Source: Alteromonas sp. ALT199
Lineage (GTDB): Bacteria; Pseudomonadota; Gammaproteobacteria; Enterobacterales; Alteromonadaceae
DNA: 64,000 nt
Assembly: GCF_018619335.1 (NCBI RefSeq)
Contig: NZ_JAHHDX010000084.1
Coordinates: forward strand, 62,001 to 126,000
Direction of reading: 5' to 3'
This document shows positions 8,996 through 17,378 of this stretch, piece by piece. The translations under genes and the position numbers were made by a program. The number at the start of each line of letters is the position of its first letter. The stretch's first letter is position 1. The notes below the pieces were generated by a model that saw only the letters and a program-made list of their open reading frames with translations, did not search any database and was not told where the DNA came from.

Positions 8996-10518
8996 TACGA
9001 ACGACCATCCTCGGTAACAGTAAACTGGGCTTTTCTTTCGCCCGACAGCATGAGAACCAGCCCCACGCCAGATAATAAAACCAGTAGTAGCCCAGGTACG
9101 GCAGCGCGTCCAAAGTAACCCGCCTCGTAAACACGCCACATGTAAGTAGCTAAGGTTTCAAAACCTGTAGGCCCCAACATTAAGGTGGCGGGCAGCTCAC
9201 GCATGGCTTCCAAAAACACTAATGCAGCCCCTGCAATCATACCACGAAGGGTTAAGGGCAGCGTAACCCGTATAAAGGCCTCTCTTGGGCTAGCACCAAG
9301 TACGCGAGCAGCTTTTACTAAGCCCGAATCTATATTTTCAGCGGTACTTCTAACGCTTCCTACCGCTAGAGGGATAAAACGCAGCACATAGGCCATAACC
9401 AATAAACTTAAAGTTTGATACAGCGCAGGCAAGTACTTAAGGCCTACGTAAACCAGCGCCGTTCCCATGACAATACCCGGAACGCCAAAGCCGAAATAAG
9501 TAATACGCTCCATAAAGCGGCCAGCTTTACCTGCAATGGCCGCGTGAGCCACCGGAATGGCAAGTAGCACGGCTACAATCGCGGCGATAAACGACGCATG
9601 GGCTGAATTCCACGCATAGCTTAATTCAAAACCGCCTGTCCCCTCTCGCACTAACCACAGCGTAAAGATAGCAAGGGGAAGTACAATAGCCATAAAAACT
9701 ACGGGCATAGTCGCAAGCAGCATTAGGTTTCGCTGCCAGCGCGCAGGAAACAAGGACAAGTGCTTTCCTGGGCGTTCTTGAGCCCCACCTATTCGACTTT
9801 CTACAAACAGAATAAGCCCAACAATCACCATAAGCTGCAGGCTTAGCATAGCCGCTTGACTTAAACCAAAAGCGTTGTATTCAACAAAAATAACGCGGGT
9901 GAAGGTGTCAAAGCCCATTATCGCGGGCGTGCCAAAATCAGATAAGGCATAAAGCGCAGCAAGCAATGCCCCCGCAGCAACGCTATTTACTACGCGCGGT
10001 AGCACCACACGCCATAAACTTGCGCCTAGCGATAGCCCTAGTGTACGCGCCGCGTTAACCAAACTGGCATCTAAACTCAGCAAGCTTGAACGGGTTGTCA
10101 TCATCACAAAAGGATAGGTGTATAGGCTCATTACCAAAGCAGAGCCCCACAAACCGCTAATCGGCGGCGTAGAAAACCCTAGTATATTTTCTATTTCGCC
10201 ACCACGACCGAAAGAAAAATACATGGCGAATGCGCCAATATAGCTTGGCAGGGCCAGCGGCGCGGCCAGCAAAATAAGCCAGAACCGTTTAAATGGCATT
10301 TGCACATAGGCAGTTAAAAAGGCAAGGGGGACACCTATAAGCACCGAACCAATGATAGTAAGCACTACCAATGAGATAGTATTGCCTAGCACACGAAGGT
10401 TATGGGTATCGAAAAGTTGCGCACTATCTTGAGCTAAAGAAAATAAAACGCCGACGGGCAATAAAGCCATCAGCGCAATAAGTAGTGCCAGTGGATACGA
10501 CTTTGGCCAGTTTGTCAC
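8995..10518 (-). CDS. fbpB: Fe3+ ABC transporter permease, fused two-domain (FbpB type)
   Basis: This 507-residue inner-membrane protein has about twelve hydrophobic segments in two homologous halves, as in FbpB/SfuB permeases. Each half carries an EAA-type loop that contacts the ATPase ('AARTLGLSLGASLWRVVLPRV' in part in the first half, 'AARVLGASPREAFIRVTLPL' in part in the second). It passes Fe3+ from FbpA into the cytoplasm. Its ATG overlaps the end of fbpA by four bases and its stop overlaps the fbpC start, so translation of the three genes is coupled. Confidence 0.92.
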   Translation of the reverse strand: MTNWPKSYPLALLIALMALLPVGVLFSLAQDSAQLFDTHNLRVLGNTISLVVLTIIGSVLIGVPLAFLTAYVQMPFKRFWLILLAAPLALPSYIGAFAMYFSFGRGGEIENILGFSTPPISGLWGSALVMSLYTYPFVMMTTRSSLLSLDASLVNAARTLGLSLGASLWRVVLPRVVNSVAAGALLAALYALSDFGTPAIMGFDTFTRVIFVEYNAFGLSQAAMLSLQLMVIVGLILFVESRIGGAQERPGKHLSLFPARWQRNLMLLATMPVVFMAIVLPLAIFTLWLVREGTGGFELSYAWNSAHASFIAAIVAVLLAIPVAHAAIAGKAGRFMERITYFGFGVPGIVMGTALVYVGLKYLPALYQTLSLLVMAYVLRFIPLAVGSVRSTAENIDSGLVKAARVLGASPREAFIRVTLPLTLRGMIAGAALVFLEAMRELPATLMLGPTGFETLATYMWRVYEAGYFGRAAVPGLLLVLLSGVGLVLMLSGERKAQFTVTEDGRS

Positions 10519-11549
10519 AGTACGCCAACTTCCCTCATAAGGTTAAGTGTTGGGCGTAAATCAGCCAGTTTACGAAGGTCCATTTCAGGTGGCGAAAGCG
10601 TACTTAAATCCGCTAAGCCCTGTGGTGGTTCAACCCCTTGAACCAAAGGTATTTCATATGCTTCGCGAGCAAGGTAAGACTGCACTTCATGCGACAGCAG
10701 GTATCGAATAAAGTTAACCGGCAAATCTCCGTCGCTCAACGCCACAATGCCTGAAGCGTTAACGAGGCATCCCGCATCGCCTTTGCTGTAAGCAAGAGCC
10801 ACATTCGCGTTTGGCTTACCTGATTTAAGACGAAGGGTGTAGTAGTGATTAGCAAAACCAATATCTACTTCACCACGTTCAACGCCCATCACTACACCAA
10901 GCTCACCGGCGTACTTTTTAGAGTGCTTATTAATGCCTTTAAGCCACGCTTTGGTCGCTTTATCGCCTTCCAAAATACGCATGGCGGTAACGAAAGACTG
11001 GAATGACGAATAAGCGGGAGCCCAGCCAATTTTTAAATCACTATCTGCTAACGCCATCACGCTTTCTGGGATTTGCTCGGGCTTAACACGTTCTGTGTTG
11101 TACGGCAGTGTGCGCACTCGGCCTGTCACAGGTGACCAGCTGGGATACTGAAAGTCTTCGCGAAGCTGTGAACGCAAATCGTCAGGCAACGGCTTTGCAG
11201 CGCCGGTATCAGTAACAACACCAATAGAGCCCGTATCTACAGCCCAAAACAGGTCAGCACGTTTAACGCCAGCTTTTGTTTCAGCAACAATGGTATTTGC
11301 CAGTGCTGCTGAACCGCCGCGTCTAACTTTTAAGTTTAGTTTGGGGTTGCGCTTTTCGATGGCTTTTAGAACATTTTCGTACAGGCCGCCTTCACCACGC
11401 CCCAAATACAAGGTGAGATCACCTTCTAGTTTAGGCAAAGACTCTACTGACACGCTGCCCGTTTGGGTCATAGCGTGAGCAAAGCTAAACGGCAAGCCAG
11501 TTAATGCACCAGCTGCGGCTAGACCTTGCAAGAATGTTCTACGTTGCAT
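10515..11549 (-). CDS. fbpA: Fe3+ ABC transporter substrate-binding protein (FbpA type), Tat-exported
   Basis: This 344-residue periplasmic iron-binding protein begins with 'MQRRTFLQGLAAAGALTGLPFSFAHA', a twin-arginine (Tat) type signal: RRTFLQ, hydrophobic core and an AHA cleavage site near residue 26. The mature part matches extracellular solute-binding proteins of the FbpA/FutA group, including a 'NHYYTLRL' segment where adjacent tyrosines ligate Fe3+ in the family. Use of Tat suggests it may fold or bind metal before export; that is inference. The gene lies nine bases after the helical periplasmic protein gene and overlaps fbpB by four bases. Confidence 0.9.
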   Translation of the reverse strand: MQRRTFLQGLAAAGALTGLPFSFAHAMTQTGSVSVESLPKLEGDLTLYLGRGEGGLYENVLKAIEKRNPKLNLKVRRGGSAALANTIVAETKAGVKRADLFWAVDTGSIGVVTDTGAAKPLPDDLRSQLREDFQYPSWSPVTGRVRTLPYNTERVKPEQIPESVMALADSDLKIGWAPAYSSFQSFVTAMRILEGDKATKAWLKGINKHSKKYAGELGVVMGVERGEVDIGFANHYYTLRLKSGKPNANVALAYSKGDAGCLVNASGIVALSDGDLPVNFIRYLLSHEVQSYLAREAYEIPLVQGVEPPQGLADLSTLSPPEMDLRKLADLRPTLNLMREVGVL

Positions 11550-11558
11550 ACCCCTTCC

Positions 11559-12368
11559 TTAAAATACGTCTTTGCGACTTTGTTCAACTTCAACTAAAAG
11601 TGCGCGAGCGCGATCAAGTTTAGCCTGCATAGACTCTACAACTTTGCGTACTGAATCTACGCCAGTATCTTTCGAAATGGCCTGAGGAAGCGTTACGTTA
11701 AAGTCTTTTTCTAGGTCTTCTACCAAGGCTGCGTCTTTCGCAATCAAGTCACCTTCAACACCTTCAAAGCGCTGAAGGTAGGTGTCGTGAACTAATGTTG
11801 TTGCGACTTCGTGAAGCTGTTCTGCGTACTTGGCAACAACACGATCAAGACGTGTTTTAATATCATCGATAACTTCAGGGCCTGTAGTAGGTTCTTCTTC
11901 AGTGGTTTGAACTTGGCCTACCAGACCTTTTTTTTGATATTGAGACGCAAGTTTAACCGCGCCTAACGCCTGCCACAAGGCATGATTTAGCTTCTCTTGC
12001 TCTACGCGCACATCAGCAATAGGCTTGCCTTCATCAATGGCAACTTTCACGCCATAGATTCCTTGCCAAATAGAGGCGTAAATAGGCACATATTGGGTTT
12101 CTATAGCAGAGTGAAAATCTACTTCCTCCCAGTACTCAATAAGCGCGTCTGTCTTAACAGACTTATCTTTCGCTTCATACGCGTCAACAACACTACCAAA
12201 CTTGCTTTCTAACCAATGTACTTCTTCGGTATATTCGCCGATGTGCGCATGAAGATTGTTCACGTGTTCGCCAATGGCACCATTTGCAAGCGCCTGAGAG
12301 GATAGCATTGAGAAAGTAACCGCAGAAGCCAGTACCAAAGCACTTATTTTTTTCAGTGTTGTTGTCAT
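11559..12368 (-). CDS. Helical periplasmic protein of unknown function, first gene of Fur-box iron operon
   Basis: A 269-residue protein not assigned to a family. It begins with an Sec signal peptide (M, T-T-T-L-K-K, hydrophobic core, cleavage after 'SQALA'). The mature part is almost all charged helix, with a His/Glu-rich first helix ('EHVNNLHAHIGEYTEEVHWLE') and further His in 'VDFHSA' and 'LNHALW' that could bind metal. I start at the ATG at 12368, which has an AGGAAA ribosome site seven bases upstream; the frame continues to 12425, but that part runs through the Fur box. Being the promoter-proximal gene of the fbpABC operon suggests an iron-linked job such as metal capture or delivery. 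A link to EfeO/imelysin-type helical iron proteins is possible but unproven. Confidence 0.72.
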   Translation of the reverse strand: MTTTLKKISALVLASAVTFSMLSSQALANGAIGEHVNNLHAHIGEYTEEVHWLESKFGSVVDAYEAKDKSVKTDALIEYWEEVDFHSAIETQYVPIYASIWQGIYGVKVAIDEGKPIADVRVEQEKLNHALWQALGAVKLASQYQKKGLVGQVQTTEEEPTTGPEVIDDIKTRLDRVVAKYAEQLHEVATTLVHDTYLQRFEGVEGDLIAKDAALVEDLEKDFNVTLPQAISKDTGVDSVRKVVESMQAKLDRARALLVEVEQSRKDVF

Positions 12369-12400
12369 ATTTTTTCCTAAAACATTTGTCTTATCGCGCA

Positions 12401-12419
12401 AATGATACTTATTATCATT
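12401..12419 (-). promoter_or_regulatory. Fur box upstream of the iron ABC operon
   Basis: The 19 bases AATGATACTTATTATCATT form a near-perfect dyad (AATGATA / TATCATT around a 5-base centre) and closely match the Fur consensus built from GATAAT units. It lies 33 bases upstream of the ATG at 12368, where it would block the promoter of the minus-strand operon when iron is plentiful. Confidence 0.85.
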
Positions 12420-12663
12420 AAGCAAGTAAAGGTAACTAACCGAGGCTACATGCTAAGTAACGCAGTGCATCGGTCTTACGCTAGGCTTTAATTTTTCTAC
12501 GTTTTTCACCAAGAATAATGCATGTCAAATGATTAACCTTCGCTGAACACTTTGATATTCAACGCAATTAGCAAACTGTGAGATCATAGTTTGGTTACAT
12601 TTTAATGAAAATAGCGGCCAAGTATACGCATATATAAATTAATGAATATTCACAAAAAGCTAA

Positions 12664-12697
12664 AAGAAAAAAGCCCGCAACAATTGTTGCGGGCTTT
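12664..12697 (-). terminator. Intrinsic terminator after the peroxiredoxin gene
   Basis: A perfect palindrome (12673-12694, GCCCGCAACAATTGTTGCGGGC in two 11-base halves) is followed on the minus strand by a run of T (TTTTTTCTTTT). It ends transcription of the minus-strand block 20716-12723. Confidence 0.9.
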
Positions 12698-12722
12698 GAG
12701 TAATTAACGCCTTTTGAAAAAA

Positions 12723-13196
12723 TTAAAGGCTATCTAACATGCTCTGGGCATCGCTTACGTCAAAACGACCAGGGTCTTCAACGTTTAGCTTTTTCACTTC
12801 GCCATCTTCTACTAGCATAGAATAGCGTAGCGAACGCAAACCACCGAAGTTACCTGTACTCATGTCTAAGCCAATTTGCTTGGTAAAGAAACCATTACCG
12901 TCGGCCAGCATAGTAATTTCTTCTGCATTATTTGCTTTACCCCATGCATCCATAACGAATGCATCGTTCACACTAAGGCAAATAATACTATCAACACCTT
13001 TTGCCTTAAGCTTATCAGCAAGCGCTACATAGCCTGGCAAATGTGCTTGTGAGCAAGTAGGTGTAAAAGCGCCAGGTACTGCGAATAGTACAACGCGCTT
13101 TTCCGAAAACATTTCGTTCGTTCCTGGGTTAGTTATTTCGCCATTTTCTAAAAGGCTAAAATCTACTTCAGGCAAAGTGCCCCCAACTTGTATCAT
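12723..13196 (-). CDS. Peroxiredoxin, Prx5 (type II) family
   Basis: A 157-residue cytosolic thiol peroxidase. The motif PGAFTPTCS carries the peroxidatic cysteine C48, and C73 in 'SIICLSVND' is at the place of the second cysteine of Prx5-type enzymes. The conserved Arg is in 'SLRYSML'. These enzymes reduce H2O2 and alkyl hydroperoxides with glutaredoxin or glutathione as the electron donor. There is no fused glutaredoxin domain here, unlike Haemophilus-type PrxGrx. It is two bases after rsmJ in the same direction and is followed by a strong terminator. Confidence 0.92.
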   Translation of the reverse strand: MIQVGGTLPEVDFSLLENGEITNPGTNEMFSEKRVVLFAVPGAFTPTCSQAHLPGYVALADKLKAKGVDSIICLSVNDAFVMDAWGKANNAEEITMLADGNGFFTKQIGLDMSTGNFGGLRSLRYSMLVEDGEVKKLNVEDPGRFDVSDAQSMLDSL

Positions 13197-13197
13197 G

Positions 13198-13998
13198 CTA
13201 CTCTCCTAGATTTTTTTGACACAAATACACATCAAATCTGTGTTTTTTGCTTTCAATAGCCATTGATGCTTTTATTCCTGCCAGCACATCTGCACTGTTT
13301 GGGCGTTTAACCACTACCCGGTGCGTAGCTAGCTTTAGTGCTGGCGGTAACAGCGCATCTGCGTCTGGGTCATGACCAAGCAGTTGCTGAAACAGCCGCA
13401 TTTCCTTTTTCACCAAGGCTGACTTCTTTTTGTGTGGGAACATGGGGTCTAGATAAATAGCGTTCACATTCTCACCAGTGAAGTATTGCATTACCTCAGC
13501 GCTATTTCCATGCTGAAGCGACATTTTAGCTGCAAGTTCTGGAAAACTAAGTGCTAATCTGCGAATACCATCTTCAAGCAAGGCGGCAACCACAGGCGAG
13601 CGTTCAATCATAGTGACCTTGCAGCCCACGCTAACCAACACAAAGGCATCACGCCCAAGTCCTGGCGTTGCATCTACCACATGCCACGCTTCATTGCCTT
13701 TAAGGCCAATAGCTTTAACTATGGGTTCTTTTCGCCCACCGCCATGTTGCTTGCGATATAAGCTGGCCGGTGACGCAAAATCTACTTCAACGGGATGCAC
13801 TTTTTTCTCACCTGCGTCAGCAAGGCCCAGCACGCCATTTTGCACCTGTAGATACAAGCCTTCGTCGGGCTTTTCACTGCTACTAATAACAGGAAAGCCC
13901 CATTTTTCGCTGATTGAACTTATTAGCCAAGCGTCTTCGCTATTTGCTTTAGCGCTGTTGCCGTTATCGCAATCAATCAAAGGCACACTCTTAAGCAT
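13198..13998 (-). CDS. rsmJ: 16S rRNA (guanine1516-N2)-methyltransferase RsmJ
   Basis: A 266-residue SAM methyltransferase of the RsmJ (YhiQ) family. Markers are 'LYRKQHGGGRKEPIVKA' before the fold, SAM motif I 'DATPGLGRDAFV', the acidic motif II 'IERSP' and the catalytic 'YLDPMFPHK' loop. The family methylates N2 of G1516 in 16S rRNA of the small ribosomal subunit. Its start overlaps the 3' end of recG by eight bases, so the two are probably translationally coupled. Confidence 0.93.
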   Translation of the reverse strand: MLKSVPLIDCDNGNSAKANSEDAWLISSISEKWGFPVISSSEKPDEGLYLQVQNGVLGLADAGEKKVHPVEVDFASPASLYRKQHGGGRKEPIVKAIGLKGNEAWHVVDATPGLGRDAFVLVSVGCKVTMIERSPVVAALLEDGIRRLALSFPELAAKMSLQHGNSAEVMQYFTGENVNAIYLDPMFPHKKKSALVKKEMRLFQQLLGHDPDADALLPPALKLATHRVVVKRPNSADVLAGIKASMAIESKKHRFDVYLCQKNLGE

Positions 13999-16066
13999 GA
14001 CCGTATTGCTCCTTATGCCCTATCCATCTATTAATGATAGCTTGAGCGTGAGACGGGTATTTGTCCCAAAGGGTATAGGCAATTTCTTGTACTTTAGGAA
14101 TAAGAGCAGCATCGCGTACTAGATCAGCTATTTTAAGCTCCGCCATTCCGGTTTGTTTCGTACCCATAAATTCACCCGGCCCTCGAATTTCCAGATCACG
14201 CTGGGCAATATAAAACCCGTCGTTAGACTCACGCAGTACACCAAGGCGCTGAGTAGCGGTTTTAGATAGCGGACTTTGGTACATAAGTACACACTGACTT
14301 TCTACTGCTCCACGCCCTACTCGGCCACGTAGCTGGTGAAGCTGCGCTAAGCCCAATCGTTCAGGGTTTTCAATAATCATAATACTGGCATTCGGTACGT
14401 CTACGCCTACCTCAATAACCGTAGTTGCCACCAGCAAGTCCAGCTTACCGTCTTTAAAGTCAGCCATCACTTGGGCTTTTTCAGCGGGTTTTAAACGCCC
14501 GTGCACTAAGCCTACTTGCAAATCTGGCAATGCGGTACGCAAGGTTACCGCAGCGTCTTCAGCTGCCTGACACTCCAACACTTCCGACTCATCGATAAGC
14601 GTACACACCCAATAAGCCTGTCTGCCATTATCTTTACAAGCCTGACGCACGCGTTCTATCACATCGGCGCGGCGTGTATCAGGAAGCACCACGGTTTGTA
14701 CCGGAGTTCTGCCGGGCGGCAGTTCATCAATTATCGAAGTATCTAAATCGGCATAAGCTGTCATGGCCAATGTTCTTGGAATAGGCGTTGCCGTCATAAT
14801 TAACTGATGAGGGTAGCGACCTTGTTGTTCGCCTTTATCACGCAGAGCTAAACGCTGATGTACACCAAAGCGGTGCTGCTCATCCACAATAACCAGCGCT
14901 AGCTGCTGATAGTTCACGCTTTCTTGGAAAATGGCGTGAGTACCCACCAACATTTGAATATCACCAGCCTCTAAGCGCGCCATAACTTCATTGCGCGCTT
15001 TGCCTTTCAGCTTTCCGGCAAGCCAGCCCACTTCAATACCTAGTGGCTCTAGCCAACCTCGAAAGTTATTGGCGTGTTGCTCGGCCAATAGCTCTGTTGG
15101 TGCCATTAACGCTACCTGGTGCCCAGCGCCAATGGCCGATAACGCGGCCAGTGCTGCAACTAAGGTTTTACCCGAGCCCACATCACCTTGTACCAGGCGC
15201 ATCATAGGCCGCGCGTGCTGCATATCTTTTTGTATATCTTCGACTACCCTTGCCTGTGCACCGGTAGGCGAAAACGGCAGCTGAGCGAGCATTTTATCGA
15301 TAAGCGGTTGGTTAACCTTAATAGGAATACCAGGCTGCGCGTCTGATTGCTTTCGTACCTTAAGCACACTTAAATGATGAGACAGCAGCTCTTCAAGAAT
15401 TAATCGATATTGAGCAGGGTGCAGCCCCTCTTCCATTTCATGTACATCTACATCAGGCGGCGGACGGTGCACCAAATGAAGCGCTTCGTTGAGGCTAATC
15501 TGATCGTCATAAATGCCTTCTGGTAGCAAATCGGCCAACGCGCCTTTATCTAAAAGCTGTAAGGCTTGGTCAGTTAAATTGCGTAAAGTAAGTTGTTTTA
15601 CGCCATCTGTCGTCGGGTAAACCGGCGTAAGTGACTCTTCTGTGGGTGGCGCGTCTTCGTCCACTAGCTTAAATTCAGGGTGCATCATTTCAATGCCCCA
15701 CTTGCCAGTACGCACTTCGCCGAAACAGCGCACCGTATTACCCGGTGTCATTATTGAGCGCTGTACGGCGCCAAAGTGAAAAAAACGTAGGGTTATTGTA
15801 CCTGTTCCGTCGCTAAGCTTTACCACCAGCATGCGTTTCTTTCCGTATTGAATGTCGGCACTCATTACCTCGCCCTGTACGCTTACATGGGTAAACGGGC
15901 GGCATTCTGCCACGCTGTAAATGCGGGTTCTGTCTTCGTAGCGATGAGGGAGGTGAAACAGAATATCTTGAAGGGTAAACAAGCCAATTTTATTGAGCTT
16001 TTCTGCCACCTTTGCGCCTACGCCTTTAAGCGCAGTTATGGGTGTAGTGGCCAGTGCTTGCATCAA
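13991..16066 (-). CDS. recG: ATP-dependent DNA helicase RecG
   Basis: At 691 residues this matches RecG length. The N-terminal wedge/OB domain begins with an HhH-like 'LKGVGAKVAEKLNKIG'. Helicase motifs follow: Walker A 'GDVGSGKT', motif II 'VDEQHRFG' (DEQH box), motif III 'TATPIPRT', and the C-terminal RecG end 'GRVGRGAVESQC' with the TRG-type segment. It reverses stalled replication forks and branch-migrates Holliday junctions. It sits at the end of the gmk-rpoZ-spoT-ridA-trmH block, the normal gammaproteobacterial position, but 190 bases after trmH, so it may have its own promoter. A second ATG directly follows the first. Confidence 0.97.
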   Translation of the reverse strand: MMQALATTPITALKGVGAKVAEKLNKIGLFTLQDILFHLPHRYEDRTRIYSVAECRPFTHVSVQGEVMSADIQYGKKRMLVVKLSDGTGTITLRFFHFGAVQRSIMTPGNTVRCFGEVRTGKWGIEMMHPEFKLVDEDAPPTEESLTPVYPTTDGVKQLTLRNLTDQALQLLDKGALADLLPEGIYDDQISLNEALHLVHRPPPDVDVHEMEEGLHPAQYRLILEELLSHHLSVLKVRKQSDAQPGIPIKVNQPLIDKMLAQLPFSPTGAQARVVEDIQKDMQHARPMMRLVQGDVGSGKTLVAALAALSAIGAGHQVALMAPTELLAEQHANNFRGWLEPLGIEVGWLAGKLKGKARNEVMARLEAGDIQMLVGTHAIFQESVNYQQLALVIVDEQHRFGVHQRLALRDKGEQQGRYPHQLIMTATPIPRTLAMTAYADLDTSIIDELPPGRTPVQTVVLPDTRRADVIERVRQACKDNGRQAYWVCTLIDESEVLECQAAEDAAVTLRTALPDLQVGLVHGRLKPAEKAQVMADFKDGKLDLLVATTVIEVGVDVPNASIMIIENPERLGLAQLHQLRGRVGRGAVESQCVLMYQSPLSKTATQRLGVLRESNDGFYIAQRDLEIRGPGEFMGTKQTGMAELKIADLVRDAALIPKVQEIAYTLWDKYPSHAQAIINRWIGHKEQYGHA

Positions 16067-16256
16067 GCGACATCCTTCTTATGAAACATAGTTTACTTTA
16101 CCTTTAAAGGGCACAAGCTGGTGTTATTCAACATATTATTAGAAAAGAAGTGTAAAGGATTGTAGCAGGGTTGGCGAGTACGCTTTAGGCCAGTTTTTTA
16201 CGCTGGCCCCTATGCAAGTGAGAGCAAAAGTAAAAGCAAAACTAGTACGTTAGTTC

Positions 16257-16964
16257 TCAGTCGGCTTCTAGCGCATTGGCTTCTGCTTTCGTAATTTGCA
16301 TTTCTTGCCACCAGCTATCTTCGGCATCCACTTCACCTAGAGTATTAATAGCAGGTAATGGCAAACCTTTGCGTTGGCAAAGTTTATACAAACGAGGGTA
16401 ACCATTTTGAAATGCCAATGCCTGGCATTCTTCTTCAGGTAACTGCTGGGTATTGTACATACCCGCAATAGTACGCTGACGCTGGGCTTCATAAAGCACC
16501 AACGCTGCGGCTACCGATACATTTAGCGACTGCACCATGCCCATCATAGGAATAACGATGTCTTGATCGGCAATGGCTTTCGCCTCATCAGAGGCACCGT
16601 ATTTCTCTTGGCCGAATAAGATAGCAGTAGGCTTTGTGTAATCAACATCGCGAAAATCTACCGCTGTATCAGATAAATGAGTGACCAGCACCTGCATACC
16701 TTGGCCTTTTAGCTCAGCCATTGCATCGCTAATACCATCGTGGTTGGTTTGGCGCACCCATTGCTGGCTGCCCATGGCCGTGCCACGTCGAAACTGGTAT
16801 TTCTTTTCCCACACGGTGTGAACGCGATGAATTCCAACGGCGTCACAGGTTCGCACTATGGCAGAAACATTGTGAGGCTTATGCACATTTTCAAGACAAA
16901 CCGTAAGGTCAGTTTGCCTTTTTTCCAACACATCTCTAATGCGTTGGTAACGCTCAGGTGACAT
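16257..16964 (-). CDS. trmH: tRNA (guanosine18-2'-O)-methyltransferase TrmH
   Basis: A 235-residue SPOUT methyltransferase. Motif 1 lies in 'ENVHKPHNVSAIVRTCDAVG' (N and R required for catalysis), motif 2 in 'AILFGQEKYGAS' and motif 3 in 'IPMMGMVQSLNVSVAAALVLYE', the trefoil-knot SAM pocket. It methylates the 2'-OH of G18 in the D-loop of tRNAs. It lies three bases downstream of ridA. Confidence 0.95.
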   Translation of the reverse strand: MSPERYQRIRDVLEKRQTDLTVCLENVHKPHNVSAIVRTCDAVGIHRVHTVWEKKYQFRRGTAMGSQQWVRQTNHDGISDAMAELKGQGMQVLVTHLSDTAVDFRDVDYTKPTAILFGQEKYGASDEAKAIADQDIVIPMMGMVQSLNVSVAAALVLYEAQRQRTIAGMYNTQQLPEEECQALAFQNGYPRLYKLCQRKGLPLPAINTLGEVDAEDSWWQEMQITKAEANALEAD

Positions 16965-16967
16965 GGC

Positions 16968-17354
16968 TTACTCCGGCAGTTCCATCACACCATCAATTTC
17001 AATTTGTGCGCCTTTAGGCAGCGCTGATACCTGAACGGCAGCGCGAGCTGGGTAAGGCTTATTGAAGTAACGGCTCATAATTTCGTTAACCGTTGCGAAG
17101 TGACCCAGATCAATAAGAAAAATATTCACTTTTACTAAGTCGTTCGTGGTGCCGCCAGCAGCGTCACAAACCGCTTTAATGTTTTCAAATACTTGTACCG
17201 CTTGCGCTTCAAAATCGTCAGAAACCATTTCCATGGTTTCTGCAACCAATGGAATTTGGCCTGAAAGGTAAACAGTGGTGCCTGCTTTTACCGCTTGGCT
17301 GTAAGTACCAATAGCAGCAGGTGCCTTATCGGTCTGAATAATAGACTTAGACAT
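16968..17354 (-). CDS. ridA: RidA-family enamine/imine deaminase
   Basis: A 128-residue RidA (YjgF/YER057c) protein with '[13 protein letters not shown]' at the start, the conserved Arg in '[20 protein letters not shown]' and the terminal Glu of the active site. The family forms a cytosolic trimer that hydrolyses the reactive 2-aminoacrylate and other enamines released by PLP enzymes such as threonine dehydratase. It is inserted between spoT and trmH, 24 bases after spoT, an arrangement found in many gammaproteobacteria. Confidence 0.94.
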   Translation of the reverse strand: MSKSIIQTDKAPAAIGTYSQAVKAGTTVYLSGQIPLVAETMEMVSDDFEAQAVQVFENIKAVCDAAGGTTNDLVKVNIFLIDLGHFATVNEIMSRYFNKPYPARAAVQVSALPKGAQIEIDGVMELPE

Positions 17355-17378
17355 AGTAGTTCCTAAATTTTGTAGTAA

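Noticed and set aside
8996-9139. N-terminal extension of the iron ABC ATPase
   Set aside because: It overlaps the permease gene, is Trp/Arg-rich and unlike the family; the TAATG start at 8995 is better.
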